Of a DNA stretch of 64,000 nt, positions 1 to 7,242 are shown piece by piece. The notes beneath the pieces were generated by a model, which had not been told where the DNA came from, did not search any database, and saw only the letters and a list, made by a program, of their open reading frames with translations. Origin of the DNA: Mycolicibacterium fortuitum subsp. fortuitum (GTDB lineage: Bacteria; Actinomycetota; Actinomycetes; Mycobacteriales; Mycobacteriaceae); the NCBI RefSeq assembly GCF_022179545.1, contig NZ_AP025518.1:2294001-2358000 (forward strand). The letters run 5' to 3'. Both the position numbers and the translations under genes were made by a program. The first letter of the stretch is position 1, and every line of letters starts with the position of its first letter.

Positions 1-290
1 GCCGGGGTACACAGCAGCAGGGCTGCGCCGACAGCTCCGCCGGCCACTGCTACGGGGATGATCCGCTTGAGCCAGGCTCGCTGTCCGGCTAGTTCGGGCC
101 GGGACCCCAGCACCGAACCGACACCGTTGAAGATCAACGCCACGGTGTTGGTCACATTCGCGGTGACCGGAGGTAGCCCGATCAACAGCAGCGCGGGATA
201 GGTGGCGACCGAGGCCAGTCCGGCGATGCTGCCGGTGAGTCCGCCGCAGATACCGGCCACCACGAGCAAGGCGACCTCACCGACGCTCAT
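1..290 (-). CDS. TauE/SafE family permease, 3' part cut off by window edge
   Basis: The ATG at 290-288 follows a GGAGG-like ribosome site (GTGGAGGCGGC). The visible 96 residues open with a hydrophobic helix rich in Gly and Ala (GICGGLTGSIAGLASV), then YPALLLIGLPPVTANVTNT and a second hydrophobic stretch. This N-terminal pattern is typical of the TauE/SafE (sulfite exporter/DUF81) integral membrane permeases. The family moves small anions or sulfur compounds across the inner membrane. The remaining helices lie outside the window, so the substrate cannot be judged. The gene is divergent from the leader/LeuA-like unit to its right. Confidence 0.75.
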   Translation of the reverse strand, partial: MSVGEVALLVVAGICGGLTGSIAGLASVATYPALLLIGLPPVTANVTNTVALIFNGVGSVLGSRPELAGQRAWLKRIIPVAVAGGAVGAALLLCTP

Positions 291-330
291 GCCGCCTCCA
301 CCCCGCAGAGACTACGGAGTCACAAAATGT

Positions 331-360
331 TTGCGTGACCGACCGGGCTGCGTCTAGCAT
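331..360 (+). promoter_or_regulatory. Candidate promoter of the LeuA-domain leader
   Basis: TTGCGT at 331-336 and TAGCAT at 355-360 are separated by 18 nt and resemble mycobacterial SigA -35 and -10 elements. The -10 hexamer ends 7 nt before the GTG at 368, so the transcript would begin at or next to that GTG and be leaderless. Inferred from sequence only. Confidence 0.5.
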
Positions 361-367
361 CGCCAAC

Positions 368-409
368 GTGCCAAGGCGACTTGTAGTAGCAACCCGCAGC
401 GGGGTCTGA
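368..409 (+). CDS. Putative 13-residue leader peptide with Leu-Val-Val codons
   Basis: GTG at 368 opens a 13-codon frame (MPRRLVVATRSGV) ending at TGA 407-409. It contains the consecutive codons CTT GTA GTA and ends in Val just before the stop. That is the composition expected of a branched-chain amino acid attenuation peptide. The frame sits directly on the predicted transcription start, so translation would start on a leaderless mRNA. Its stop codon lies in the loop of a strong hairpin. The downstream gene encodes a LeuA regulatory-domain protein, which fits control by leucine or valine supply. No experimental support is visible; this is an inference from position and codons. Confidence 0.5.
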   Translation: MPRRLVVATRSGV

Positions 410-453
410 TCAGACCGACCCCTCGCTGTGGGTCGTTCGCTACTTCGTCGGTC
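392..453 (+). promoter_or_regulatory. Candidate attenuator with alternative hairpins
   Basis: Positions 392-406 can pair with 417-433 in a stem of about 16 bp whose loop holds the leader-peptide stop codon. Positions 403-416 (GGTCTGATCAGACC) also form a self-complementary unit. GACCGAC at 413-419 can instead pair with GTCGGTC at 447-453. The first and last pairings share bases and exclude each other, as in ribosome-mediated attenuators. No clear U-tract follows, so control might act through Rho or translation start access rather than an intrinsic terminator. Confidence 0.45.
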
Positions 454-483
454 AATCTCCCTCTAGCCAGAGAAGACCGGCAC

Positions 484-996
484 ATGCAACTCATCACATC
501 CGCACCGCAATCGAGCGCAATGTCGTCGTTCGCCGCGCATTTCACCAACCCGCTGCCGCGCGGTCTGCGGGAAGCCGGCGAGTCATCCTCCTGGGAGCAG
601 TTCCTGGACGAATACGCGGGCGGCCCGGGCACGCTGAAACTCGGGCAGTGGGCCTGTACCGATACCGAGCGTGCGGCCAGCAAGCTCGGGCCGCAAGCCC
701 GCCACTACCAGGCCACCTTGGCGCTGGGCGAGCACATCAGCACTTCGACCGCGGCCGCGTGTGGGCCCGTCGCCGCGCTGACCGAGATGCTCTACGAGCA
801 CGGGATCATCGTCGAGACCATGTCGTTTCATCAGCTGCCCACCGGCGGTCGGACCGCGACTTTCATCGAGGGCTGCGACGGCCTGCACAGCGAGTGGGCC
901 ATGGGGCTCGACGATGATCCGGAACGGTCGGCGCTGTACGCCGTGATCGCGTGTGCGAATCGGCTGATGAGCAATCGGTTTCTGGCGACAGCCTGA
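484..996 (+). CDS. Stand-alone LeuA allosteric (regulatory) domain-like protein
   Basis: 170 residues with no TIM-barrel catalytic domain. Residues from about 65 to the end (GQWACTDTE, then GPVAALTEMLYEHGI, then ATFIEGCDG) resemble the C-terminal leucine-sensing dimerization domain of 2-isopropylmalate synthase, where Gly-Pro-x-Ala-Ala marks the effector fold. The catalytic GxGERxGN-type motif of LeuA is absent. A role as a leucine-binding regulator or accessory subunit is inferred. It follows the leader-peptide/hairpin region with an AGAGAAG-type ribosome site. It converges on CYP136 across a hairpin repeat at 1007-1057. Domain assignment is by pattern recognition; the function is unknown. 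Confidence 0.6.
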   Translation: MQLITSAPQSSAMSSFAAHFTNPLPRGLREAGESSSWEQFLDEYAGGPGTLKLGQWACTDTERAASKLGPQARHYQATLALGEHISTSTAAACGPVAALTEMLYEHGIIVETMSFHQLPTGGRTATFIEGCDGLHSEWAMGLDDDPERSALYAVIACANRLMSNRFLATA

Positions 997-1006
997 CAAC
1001 GCCGAA

Positions 1007-1057
1007 CGGCCAGTTGGGGCACGCGAATTCCTCCGAAAGCGTGCCACAACTGGCCAG
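1007..1057. repeat. Palindromic repeat, copy 1 (GGCCAGTTG family)
   Basis: The left arm GGCCAGTTGGGGCACGC (1008-1024) is the near-perfect complement of GCGTGCCACAACTGGCC (1039-1055), with a 14-nt loop. It lies between the convergent LeuA-like and CYP136 genes, where it could end transcription from both sides. Related copies are at 11987, 12966 and 20847. Confidence 0.8.
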
Positions 1058-1073
1058 TGGACCAACGATTGAT

Positions 1074-2555
1074 TCAGTGCAGCGGACGCAGCACGATCGG
1101 CATGCCGTCGATCGGCACCGGCATGCCGCCGTAGTCGTAGCTGGGCCGGTAATCCGGGCTGGCGAGTTCCAGCTTGTAACGGCGCAGCAGCCGGTGCATC
1201 ACCGTCTTGATCTCCAGCTGGCCGAACACCATGCCGATGCACTTGTGCGCGCCACCGCCGAACGGGGCGAACGCGTAGCGGTGCTTCTTGTGCTCGCTGC
1301 GCGGCTCGGCGAAGCGCTCCGGGTCGAACTTCTCCGGATCGGTCCACAGCTCGGGCAGCCGGTGGTTGATCGACGGCCAAGTCACCACGCTCGTGCCGGC
1401 AGGGATGAAGTAGCCCAGCAGGTCGGTGTCGCGCACCGCCTGGCGGAAGTTGAACGGCAGCGGCGTCATCATCCGCAGTGACTCGTTGATCACCAGGTCG
1501 TAGGTTTCCAACTTGTCCAGAGACTCGAAGTCCAGGGGACCGTCGCCGATACGGGCGGAGTCGTCGCGCAGGCGTTCCTGCCACTCCGGATTGGCCGCCA
1601 GGTGATAGCACATGGTCGTCATCGTCGACGTCGACGTGTCGTGGGCAGCCATCATCAGGAAGATCATGTGGCTGATGATCTGGTCGTCGGTGAAGCTCTG
1701 GCCGTCCTCATCGGCGGTATGACAGAGCACGCTGAACATGTCGGTGCTCTCGGACTGTCGCTTCTCACTGATGCGGCTGGCGAAGTACTCCTCCAGGGTC
1801 TTGCGGGCCTGGATGCCGCGCCACCACTTGAGCGGTGGCACCGGTGTCCGCACGATCGCGTTGCCGGCCCGCGTGGTGGTGGTGAACGCGTTGTTGACGG
1901 TGGTCACAAGCGCGCGGTCGGTGCCGGCCGGTACGCCCATGAACACCTCGGACGCGATGTCGAGCGTGAGCTCCTTCATCGCCGGGTGCAGCAGGAAGCG
2001 TGGATCGTTGGCCACCCAGTCGTTGGCCAGCACGCTCGAGGCCACCGAATCGATATGAGAGATGTAGCCCGTCAGTCGGGTGCGAGTGAATGCCTCTTGC
2101 ATGATCCGGCGGTGGAACATGTGCTCGTCGAAGTCGAGCAGCATCAGGCCGCCCTCGAAGAAGGGGCCGATGACCGGGTCCCAGGCGCGCTGGGAGAAGT
2201 CCTTGTTGCGGTTGGAGAAGACCGCCTGGGTGGCGTCGGGACCGAGCGCCATCACAGACGACAGGGCCGGAGACTGCGCGTAATAGATCGGCCCGTGCTT
2301 GCGGTAGAGCTCGAGAATGAAGTCGGGACCTCCGCGGAAGATCTCGATCATGTGCCCGATGATCGGCAGACCGGAGTCTCCGCTGATCGGCTTGAGCCCA
2401 CTACCGGCGGGGGGCTCGGCGAAGACGAACTGGTCCCATTCCTTCGCTTTGAGGCGCTTTTCGAGCGCGCCCATGCCCGGCAGGGTGTTGGGCGTCGGAG
2501 TGAACCGACGCTTGGCCTGATCGAGCAGGTAGTGCGGGGTGCTGATGGTTGCCAT
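1074..2555 (-). CDS. cyp136: Cytochrome P450, CYP136 family
   Basis: 493 residues from the ATG at 2555, preceded by GGAG. The frame continues open upstream, but the conserved start MATISTPHYLLDQAKRRF and the ribosome site fix this ATG. The I-helix oxygen-activation motif appears as MMAAHDTSTST. The ExxR motif is NESLRM, and the heme-binding loop FGGGAHKCIG places the thiolate Cys near residue 439. Sequence and length match M. tuberculosis CYP136 (Rv3059) from memory; its natural substrate is not established. It is divergent from a TetR gene, with a perfect inverted repeat between them that is a likely shared operator. Confidence 0.93.
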   Translation of the reverse strand: MATISTPHYLLDQAKRRFTPTPNTLPGMGALEKRLKAKEWDQFVFAEPPAGSGLKPISGDSGLPIIGHMIEIFRGGPDFILELYRKHGPIYYAQSPALSSVMALGPDATQAVFSNRNKDFSQRAWDPVIGPFFEGGLMLLDFDEHMFHRRIMQEAFTRTRLTGYISHIDSVASSVLANDWVANDPRFLLHPAMKELTLDIASEVFMGVPAGTDRALVTTVNNAFTTTTRAGNAIVRTPVPPLKWWRGIQARKTLEEYFASRISEKRQSESTDMFSVLCHTADEDGQSFTDDQIISHMIFLMMAAHDTSTSTMTTMCYHLAANPEWQERLRDDSARIGDGPLDFESLDKLETYDLVINESLRMMTPLPFNFRQAVRDTDLLGYFIPAGTSVVTWPSINHRLPELWTDPEKFDPERFAEPRSEHKKHRYAFAPFGGGAHKCIGMVFGQLEIKTVMHRLLRRYKLELASPDYRPSYDYGGMPVPIDGMPIVLRPLH

Positions 2556-2628
2556 GGGCCGCTCCTGACCATCCAAAGTCTGACGAAGTGTGGTCGATCT
2601 CACCACTTGTGGCCATCCTGACTGCCAG

Positions 2629-2646
2629 ACTTGACGCATGTCAAGT
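2629..2646. promoter_or_regulatory. Inverted repeat, probable TetR operator
   Basis: ACTTGAC-GCAT-GTCAAGT is a perfect 7-bp inverted repeat with a 4-bp spacer in the CYP136/TetR intergenic region. Read on the minus strand it contains TTGACA, a consensus -35 for the P450 gene; read on the plus strand it contains TTGACG. A regulator bound here would block both promoters. Confidence 0.6.
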
Positions 2647-2684
2647 TTTGAACTGGCGCGTCGCGAGTGCAAAGGTCTAATGCC

Positions 2685-3338
2685 ATGACAGCCGAATCGA
2701 TACCGGCGAGCGGCGACGACTCCACCGGGCGTCCGCAGTCCCGTCGGAGCCGGGGGGACCGGCAACGCGAAGCCATCGTGACGGCTGTGCGGGAACTGCT
2801 CGAAGAGCACTCGTTCGCCGACCTGTCGGTGAGCACCATCAGTGAGCGTGCGGGGGTGGCCCGGTCGGGCTTCTACTTCTACTTCGACTCGAAGTACGCG
2901 GTGCTGGCGGTGATCCTGGCCGACGCAATGGAAGAACTCGCCGCGCTGACTCACGACTACGCGCCCAGGGAGGCCGGCGAGACACCGGCTGCCTTCGCCG
3001 AGCGGATGGTCGGCAGTGCGGCAGCCGTCTTCGCCACCAACGACCCGATCATGGCTGCCTGCACCGTGGCGCAGAACACCGATGCGCAGATCCGCGATCT
3101 GATGAACGATTTCGAGGACGCCGTGATCGACAAGATCGTCGGCCTGGTCGAGCAGGACGAGGGTGCCCGCCCCATCTCCGACGATCTTCCCGCGCTGGTC
3201 CGGACTCTGGTGGCGACCACGGCGATGACCCTGTCGCACGACTCGGCTTTCGTCGGCCGCAGCGCCGATCCTGCTCGCGCCCTCGACGTGGTGGAACGAC
3301 TGTGGCTCAACGCACTGTGGGGTGGTCAGCAGGGATAG
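2685..3338 (+). CDS. TetR family transcriptional regulator
   Basis: 217 residues from the ATG at 2685, with AAAGG about 9 nt upstream. The N-terminal helix-turn-helix is clear: AIVTAVRELLEEHSFADLSV followed by TISERAGVARSGFYFYF, near residues 30-75. The C-terminal ligand-binding region is helical and variable. It is divergent from CYP136, and M. tuberculosis has the same arrangement (Rv3058c). Local control of the P450 and possibly of the downstream SDR is inferred from the inverted repeat at 2629-2646. The upstream in-frame GTG at 2667 is less likely as start because it lacks a ribosome site. Confidence 0.9.
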   Translation: MTAESIPASGDDSTGRPQSRRSRGDRQREAIVTAVRELLEEHSFADLSVSTISERAGVARSGFYFYFDSKYAVLAVILADAMEELAALTHDYAPREAGETPAAFAERMVGSAAAVFATNDPIMAACTVAQNTDAQIRDLMNDFEDAVIDKIVGLVEQDEGARPISDDLPALVRTLVATTAMTLSHDSAFVGRSADPARALDVVERLWLNALWGGQQG

Positions 3339-3360
3339 CGTCACAGGTAAGGTCAGCGCC

Positions 3361-4254
3361 ATGGGGAGTGATACCGCGGGTAACGGTCGGGCGAAACTTC
3401 AGGAGAACTTCCAGGGGAGACGGTGTCTGATCACCGGTGCTGCGAGCGGCATCGGTCGGGCGACCGCCCTTGCTCTGGCGGCTCAGGGCGCTGAGCTGTA
3501 TCTGACCGACCGCGATGAAGTCGGTTTGGCCCAGACGGTCGACGACGCCAAGGCGCTCGGTGCCGACGTGCCGGTGCACCGCGCTCTGGACATCTCCGAC
3601 TACGACCAGGTGGCGGCGTTCGCCGCTGACATTCATGCGGCGCACTCGTCGATGGATGTGGTGATGAACATCGCCGGGATATCGGCCTGGGGGACCGTCG
3701 ACCAACTCACCCATCAACACTGGCGTTCGATGATCGACGTCAACCTGATGGGCCCGATCCACGTGATCGAGACGTTCCTACCGCCCATGGTGCAAGCCCG
3801 CCGCGGCGGGCACCTGGTCAACGTGTCGTCGGCCGCGGGCATCGTGGCCTTGCCCTGGCACAGCGCCTACAGCGCCAGCAAGTACGGGCTGCGCGGCCTG
3901 AGTGAGGTGTTGCGATTCGACCTGGCGCGCCACCGCATCGGGGTCTCGGTCGTGGTGCCGGGTGCGGTGAAAACCGGTCTGGTGCAGACGGTTCAGATCG
4001 CCGGTGTGGACCGGGAGGATCCGAACGTGCAGAAATGGGTCGACCGGTTCGCCGGCCATGCCATCTCGCCGGAGAAGGCAGCCGACAAGATCCTGGCCGG
4101 CGTGCAGCGCAACCGGTTCCTGATCTACACCTCGGCCGATATCCGTGCGCTGTATGCCTTCAAGCGCGTCGCGTGGTGGCCCTACAGTGTGGCGATGCGT
4201 CAGGTCAACGTGCTGTTCAGCCGTGCATTGCGACCGAAACCGGTGCGGCGCTAG
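3361..4254 (+). CDS. Short-chain dehydrogenase/reductase
   Basis: 297 residues from the ATG at 3361, with AAGG upstream. The cofactor motif TGAASGIGRA (TGxxxGIG) lies near residue 25, an NIAG-type motif (MNIAGISAWG) near 105, and the catalytic Ser with YSASK (Tyr and Lys) near 160-180. This is a classical NAD(P)-dependent SDR. A hydrophobic and basic C-terminus (FKRVAWWPYSVAMRQVNVLF) suggests membrane association, as in other mycobacterial SDRs of this type. It follows the TetR gene by 22 nt and probably shares its transcript (orthologous order Rv3058c-Rv3057c). Its stop codon overlaps the opposing ATPase stop within CTAG. Substrate unknown. Confidence 0.88.
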   Translation: MGSDTAGNGRAKLQENFQGRRCLITGAASGIGRATALALAAQGAELYLTDRDEVGLAQTVDDAKALGADVPVHRALDISDYDQVAAFAADIHAAHSSMDVVMNIAGISAWGTVDQLTHQHWRSMIDVNLMGPIHVIETFLPPMVQARRGGHLVNVSSAAGIVALPWHSAYSASKYGLRGLSEVLRFDLARHRIGVSVVVPGAVKTGLVQTVQIAGVDREDPNVQKWVDRFAGHAISPEKAADKILAGVQRNRFLIYTSADIRALYAFKRVAWWPYSVAMRQVNVLFSRALRPKPVRR

Positions 4255-5429
4255 CGCTTTCCCCAGTGCCATGACGGGGTGTTGAGCATCCCGAAGCCGT
4301 CCACCTTCGTCTCGCCCCACTGCTTGTAGAGCGCCACCTCGATCGCGGTGCCGTGCTGCTCATCGGCGGCCGGAGTGGTGTCCAGGAAATCCAACAGCGC
4401 GCGGGAATGCGTGACGACCAGCACCTGAGATCGCCCGGCAGCCGCGCGGATCAACGACGCCAGCGGCCGGACCAGATCAGGATGCAACGACGTCTCCGGC
4501 TCGTTGAGCACCATCAGCGACGGCGGTCTCGGACTGGCCAGTGCCGTCGCCCACAGCAGAAAACGCAGCGTGCCGTCGGACAATTCGGCCGCCCGCAGCG
4601 GACGGAGCATGCCGCGCTGACGCAACTGTAGATCGAACAACCCGTCGTTGACCGCCACCGAGATGGTGGCTCCATCGAACGCGTCGGCCACCGCGCGTGC
4701 CAAATCGTCGAACGTGGTCTCGACGATCGTCTGGACCGCGGCGGCCAGATCCGAGCCGTCGTCGGCGAGCACCGGGGTGCGGGTGCCGACGTGTGGTTGG
4801 CGGGCGGGGGCGGCCGCGTCGACCCGGAACCCGTCGTAGAACCGCCAGTCGCGCAGACGCTCCGATACCGCCGACAGTTCCGGAAGTGCCTCCGGGTGCG
4901 CGTACTCGGCAAGCACGCTGCGGTAGGACGGCAGCGAACGGGTGAGCTCATCGAAACCTCGGCCGGATTGTGCGGCCACCTCGGCGTACTCGCGTGTGCG
5001 GCGTACCAGCGCCGAGGCGGGGCGCAGCACCGGCCCGGCGAACACCACCTCGCGCTTGATCTCCGGATCGAGTGCGAATGCCGACGGCTCACCGCCCGAC
5101 CCGGCCATCTGCGGTAGGCCGAGATCTACCAAATATCCGAAATCGTCTGCGGAGAAGCCGAGTTCGAGGGATACCGGACGCGTACGTGTGGTTCCCTGGG
5201 TGTGCTCAGACGGCTGTTCCGGGCCCGCCCACAGTACCGATTGCAGCCCGCCCTCGCGGGCCAGGGAACCGATCACCTGACCGCGCCCGCAGTCTGCCAA
5301 CAGCCGCAGTGCTCGGTAGATCGATGATTTTCCGGTGCCGTTGGCTCCGGTGACGACGGTGAGCTCGGCCAGCGGCAGGATCACCTCCCGCAGTGAGCGG
5401 TAGCCCCGGATCGCGATGGTCTGCAGCAT
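4251..5429 (-). CDS. RecF/SMC-like AAA ATPase (AAA_21 type)
   Basis: 392 residues starting MLQTIAIRGYRSL. The Walker A motif GANGTGKSS is near residues 28-36. The late conserved block ELSDGTLRFLLWATAL and the Walker B-like VLNEPETSLHPDL are followed by VVTHS, the usual order for ABC-class AAA_15/21 ATPases such as RecF-like and OLD-like proteins. There is no TOPRIM nuclease domain at the C-terminus. It lies 10 nt downstream of dinB2 in the same direction, giving a TetR-dinB2-ATPase operon, so a role in DNA repair or replication-fork events is inferred from context only. The open frame extends to 5687, but that part overlaps dinB2 and is not real. Confidence 0.82.
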   Translation of the reverse strand: MLQTIAIRGYRSLREVILPLAELTVVTGANGTGKSSIYRALRLLADCGRGQVIGSLAREGGLQSVLWAGPEQPSEHTQGTTRTRPVSLELGFSADDFGYLVDLGLPQMAGSGGEPSAFALDPEIKREVVFAGPVLRPASALVRRTREYAEVAAQSGRGFDELTRSLPSYRSVLAEYAHPEALPELSAVSERLRDWRFYDGFRVDAAAPARQPHVGTRTPVLADDGSDLAAAVQTIVETTFDDLARAVADAFDGATISVAVNDGLFDLQLRQRGMLRPLRAAELSDGTLRFLLWATALASPRPPSLMVLNEPETSLHPDLVRPLASLIRAAAGRSQVLVVTHSRALLDFLDTTPAADEQHGTAIEVALYKQWGETKVDGFGMLNTPSWHWGKR

Positions 5430-5439
5430 GAGGTCGAGG

Positions 5440-6531
5440 TTATTGGTGGGTGGTGACAGGCTCGGCCGAGGGAACGTCATCCATCGAGAGCTCCAGTCGA
5501 ACCCCGAGCAGCCGGATCGGCCGGTCCAGCTCGAACTGGTCGAACACCGCCAGTGCGGTCTCGGTGATGAGTCCGGCGTCGGTGCTCGGCGAACCCAGCT
5601 TTCGGATCTTGGTGCGGGTGTAGAAGGTGCTGGTGCGCACCGTGACGGCGACTCGGGTGACGATGCGGCCCTGTTCGACCACCTCATCGAGGGTCTGCCG
5701 GGTCAGCTGCCGGATCGCGTCATCCATCTCGGCGCGCTCGGTCAGATCCTGCGCGAACGTGACGACGTGACTGCGCGACCGCGGAATCCAGGGTTCGGAA
5801 CTCACCTCAGAATCACCACCGCCCTTGGCCAACAACAGAATCCACAAGCCTGTGCTGGGCCCGAAGGCGGTAGTGAGTACCGTGGCATCAGTGGCGGCCA
5901 GGTCGGCCACCGTGGTGATGCCCAGTGCGGCGAGCTTCTTCGTGGTCTTGGGCCCGACACCCCAGAGCGCATCGGTGGGGCGGTCGCCCATCACCGACAT
6001 CCAGTTGGCGTCGGTGAGCATGTAGACACCTGGTGCCTGATCTGCTCCTCGCGTGCGCGTCGGCTTGGCCAGTCCGGTTGCCACCTTGGCGCGTTGCTTG
6101 TTGTCGCTGATGCCCACTGAGCAGGACAACCCGGTCTCGGCGGCGACGATGGTGCGGATGCGTTCGGCCAACTCGACCGGATCACTCACCTCAGCACCGA
6201 GATACGCCTCGTCCCAGCCCCAGACTTCGAGCGGGTGGCCCAGATCGCGCAGCAAGCCCATGACCTGTTCGGAGGCCTCGTCATAGGCATCGGGATCCGA
6301 GGGCAGGAAGGTGGCGTCGGGGCACTTGCGTGCCGCGGTCCGCAGGGGCATGCCGGCGTGCACTCCGAACTCGCGCGCCTCGTACGACGCGCAGGTGACC
6401 ACCTTGCGCGGTTCTGTGGGGTCACCGCTGCCGCCGACGATCACGGGCAGGCCATGAAGTTCGGGGTGGCGCCGCAACTCGACCGAGGCCAGGAACTGAT
6501 CCAGGTCGACATGCAGTACCCAGGCGGTCAT
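5440..6531 (-). CDS. dinB2: Y-family DNA polymerase DinB2
   Basis: 363 residues. The catalytic acids are visible: Asp9 in HVDLDQF, and Asp107/Glu108 in GWDEAYL. The palm signature SYEAREFGVHAGM and the helix-hairpin-helix region (LWGVGPKTTKKLAALGI) are also present. Residue 14, the steric gate next to Phe13, is Leu rather than the usual aromatic residue. M. smegmatis DinB2 has Leu14 too and is known to incorporate ribonucleotides readily, so the same can be expected here. No beta-clamp motif is obvious at the C-terminus. It is co-directional with a TetR gene (4-nt gap) upstream and an ATPase gene downstream (10-nt gap). Ortholog of Rv3056. Confidence 0.93.
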   Translation of the reverse strand: MTAWVLHVDLDQFLASVELRRHPELHGLPVIVGGSGDPTEPRKVVTCASYEAREFGVHAGMPLRTAARKCPDATFLPSDPDAYDEASEQVMGLLRDLGHPLEVWGWDEAYLGAEVSDPVELAERIRTIVAAETGLSCSVGISDNKQRAKVATGLAKPTRTRGADQAPGVYMLTDANWMSVMGDRPTDALWGVGPKTTKKLAALGITTVADLAATDATVLTTAFGPSTGLWILLLAKGGGDSEVSSEPWIPRSRSHVVTFAQDLTERAEMDDAIRQLTRQTLDEVVEQGRIVTRVAVTVRTSTFYTRTKIRKLGSPSTDAGLITETALAVFDQFELDRPIRLLGVRLELSMDDVPSAEPVTTHQ

Positions 6532-6535
6532 GGCG

Positions 6536-7153
6536 CTAGTGGCCGCACAACTTGCGGGCGGTGTCCTGCCAGGCGGCGATGAGCTCGTCCAGACTGCGGC
6601 CCAGCGACAGCTGGTGTGTCAGGTAGTCGGGATCCAGCAGCGCGATCAGGGCATCGGCCTGGGCATCGAGATCGCCTGTGGTGCCCGCCGTTTCGAGCAG
6701 CATCCGGACGTGGGTGCGGTGCAGCGTGAAGGGGCCGCTGTAGCGCAGCGCGGGATCACGTATCGCGTCGGACAGCAGCGCCTGATGGCAGTGCACGAAT
6801 CTCAGCCGGTCCGCACCGTAGGCCAGCAGCCGCTCCAGTGGCGGTGCGCCGGGCCCCAGCGGGGGCGGTCCGAACATGAAGGCGTTCTGTTCGGCGGTCT
6901 CGTCCTCGTCGAGCAGCACCATCATCAGCCCGGCGCGGCTGCCGAATCTGCGGAACACCGTTCCTTTCCCGACGCCGGCCTCGATCGCGATATCGTCGGT
7001 GCTGACTGCGTCGGGACCGCGTTCGGCGATGAGCCGGCGTGCGGCATCCAGGATCAAGGTGCGGTTTCGGGCGGCGTCGACACGCTCCGGGCCGCGTTCC
7101 TGTGGCGCCGGGTCGATGCCCATGAGCCGGGGCGGGCGGTCGGAGGCTGCCAC
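6536..7153 (-). CDS. TetR family transcriptional regulator
   Basis: 205 residues from a GTG at 7153; a second in-frame ATG ten codons in (MGIDPAPQERG) is an alternative start. The helix-turn-helix lies at residues 30-75 (ILDAARRLIAERG, then DIAIEAGVGKGTVFRRFGS). It is the first gene of the dinB2 operon and is divergent from a flavin reductase gene, the arrangement of Rv3055/Rv3054c in M. tuberculosis. A palindrome at 7180-7199 in the shared promoter region is a candidate operator. The effector is unknown; a redox-active small molecule is possible given the neighbour, but this is a guess. Confidence 0.9.
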   Translation of the reverse strand: MAASDRPPRLMGIDPAPQERGPERVDAARNRTLILDAARRLIAERGPDAVSTDDIAIEAGVGKGTVFRRFGSRAGLMMVLLDEDETAEQNAFMFGPPPLGPGAPPLERLLAYGADRLRFVHCHQALLSDAIRDPALRYSGPFTLHRTHVRMLLETAGTTGDLDAQADALIALLDPDYLTHQLSLGRSLDELIAAWQDTARKLCGH

Positions 7154-7179
7154 AACTGCACTTTAACTCAGCCGGAATT

Positions 7180-7199
7180 AATCGGACCACAGTCCGGTT
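7180..7199. promoter_or_regulatory. Palindrome between TetR and flavin reductase genes
   Basis: CGGAC-CACA-GTCCG at 7183-7196 is a perfect 5-bp inverted repeat that extends imperfectly to 7180-7199 (AAT on the left, GTT on the right). Its place between divergent TetR and reductase genes suggests an operator. Confidence 0.5.
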
Positions 7200-7242
7200 G
7201 ATGGTTGCGAGAATCGAGCGAATCGAACAAGGGAGCGTGCAA

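Noticed and set aside
1074..3362. 762-codon frame including CYP136 and the region up to 3362 on the minus strand
   Set aside because: Only the part from the ATG at 2555 matches CYP136 and has a ribosome site; the rest is antisense to the TetR gene.
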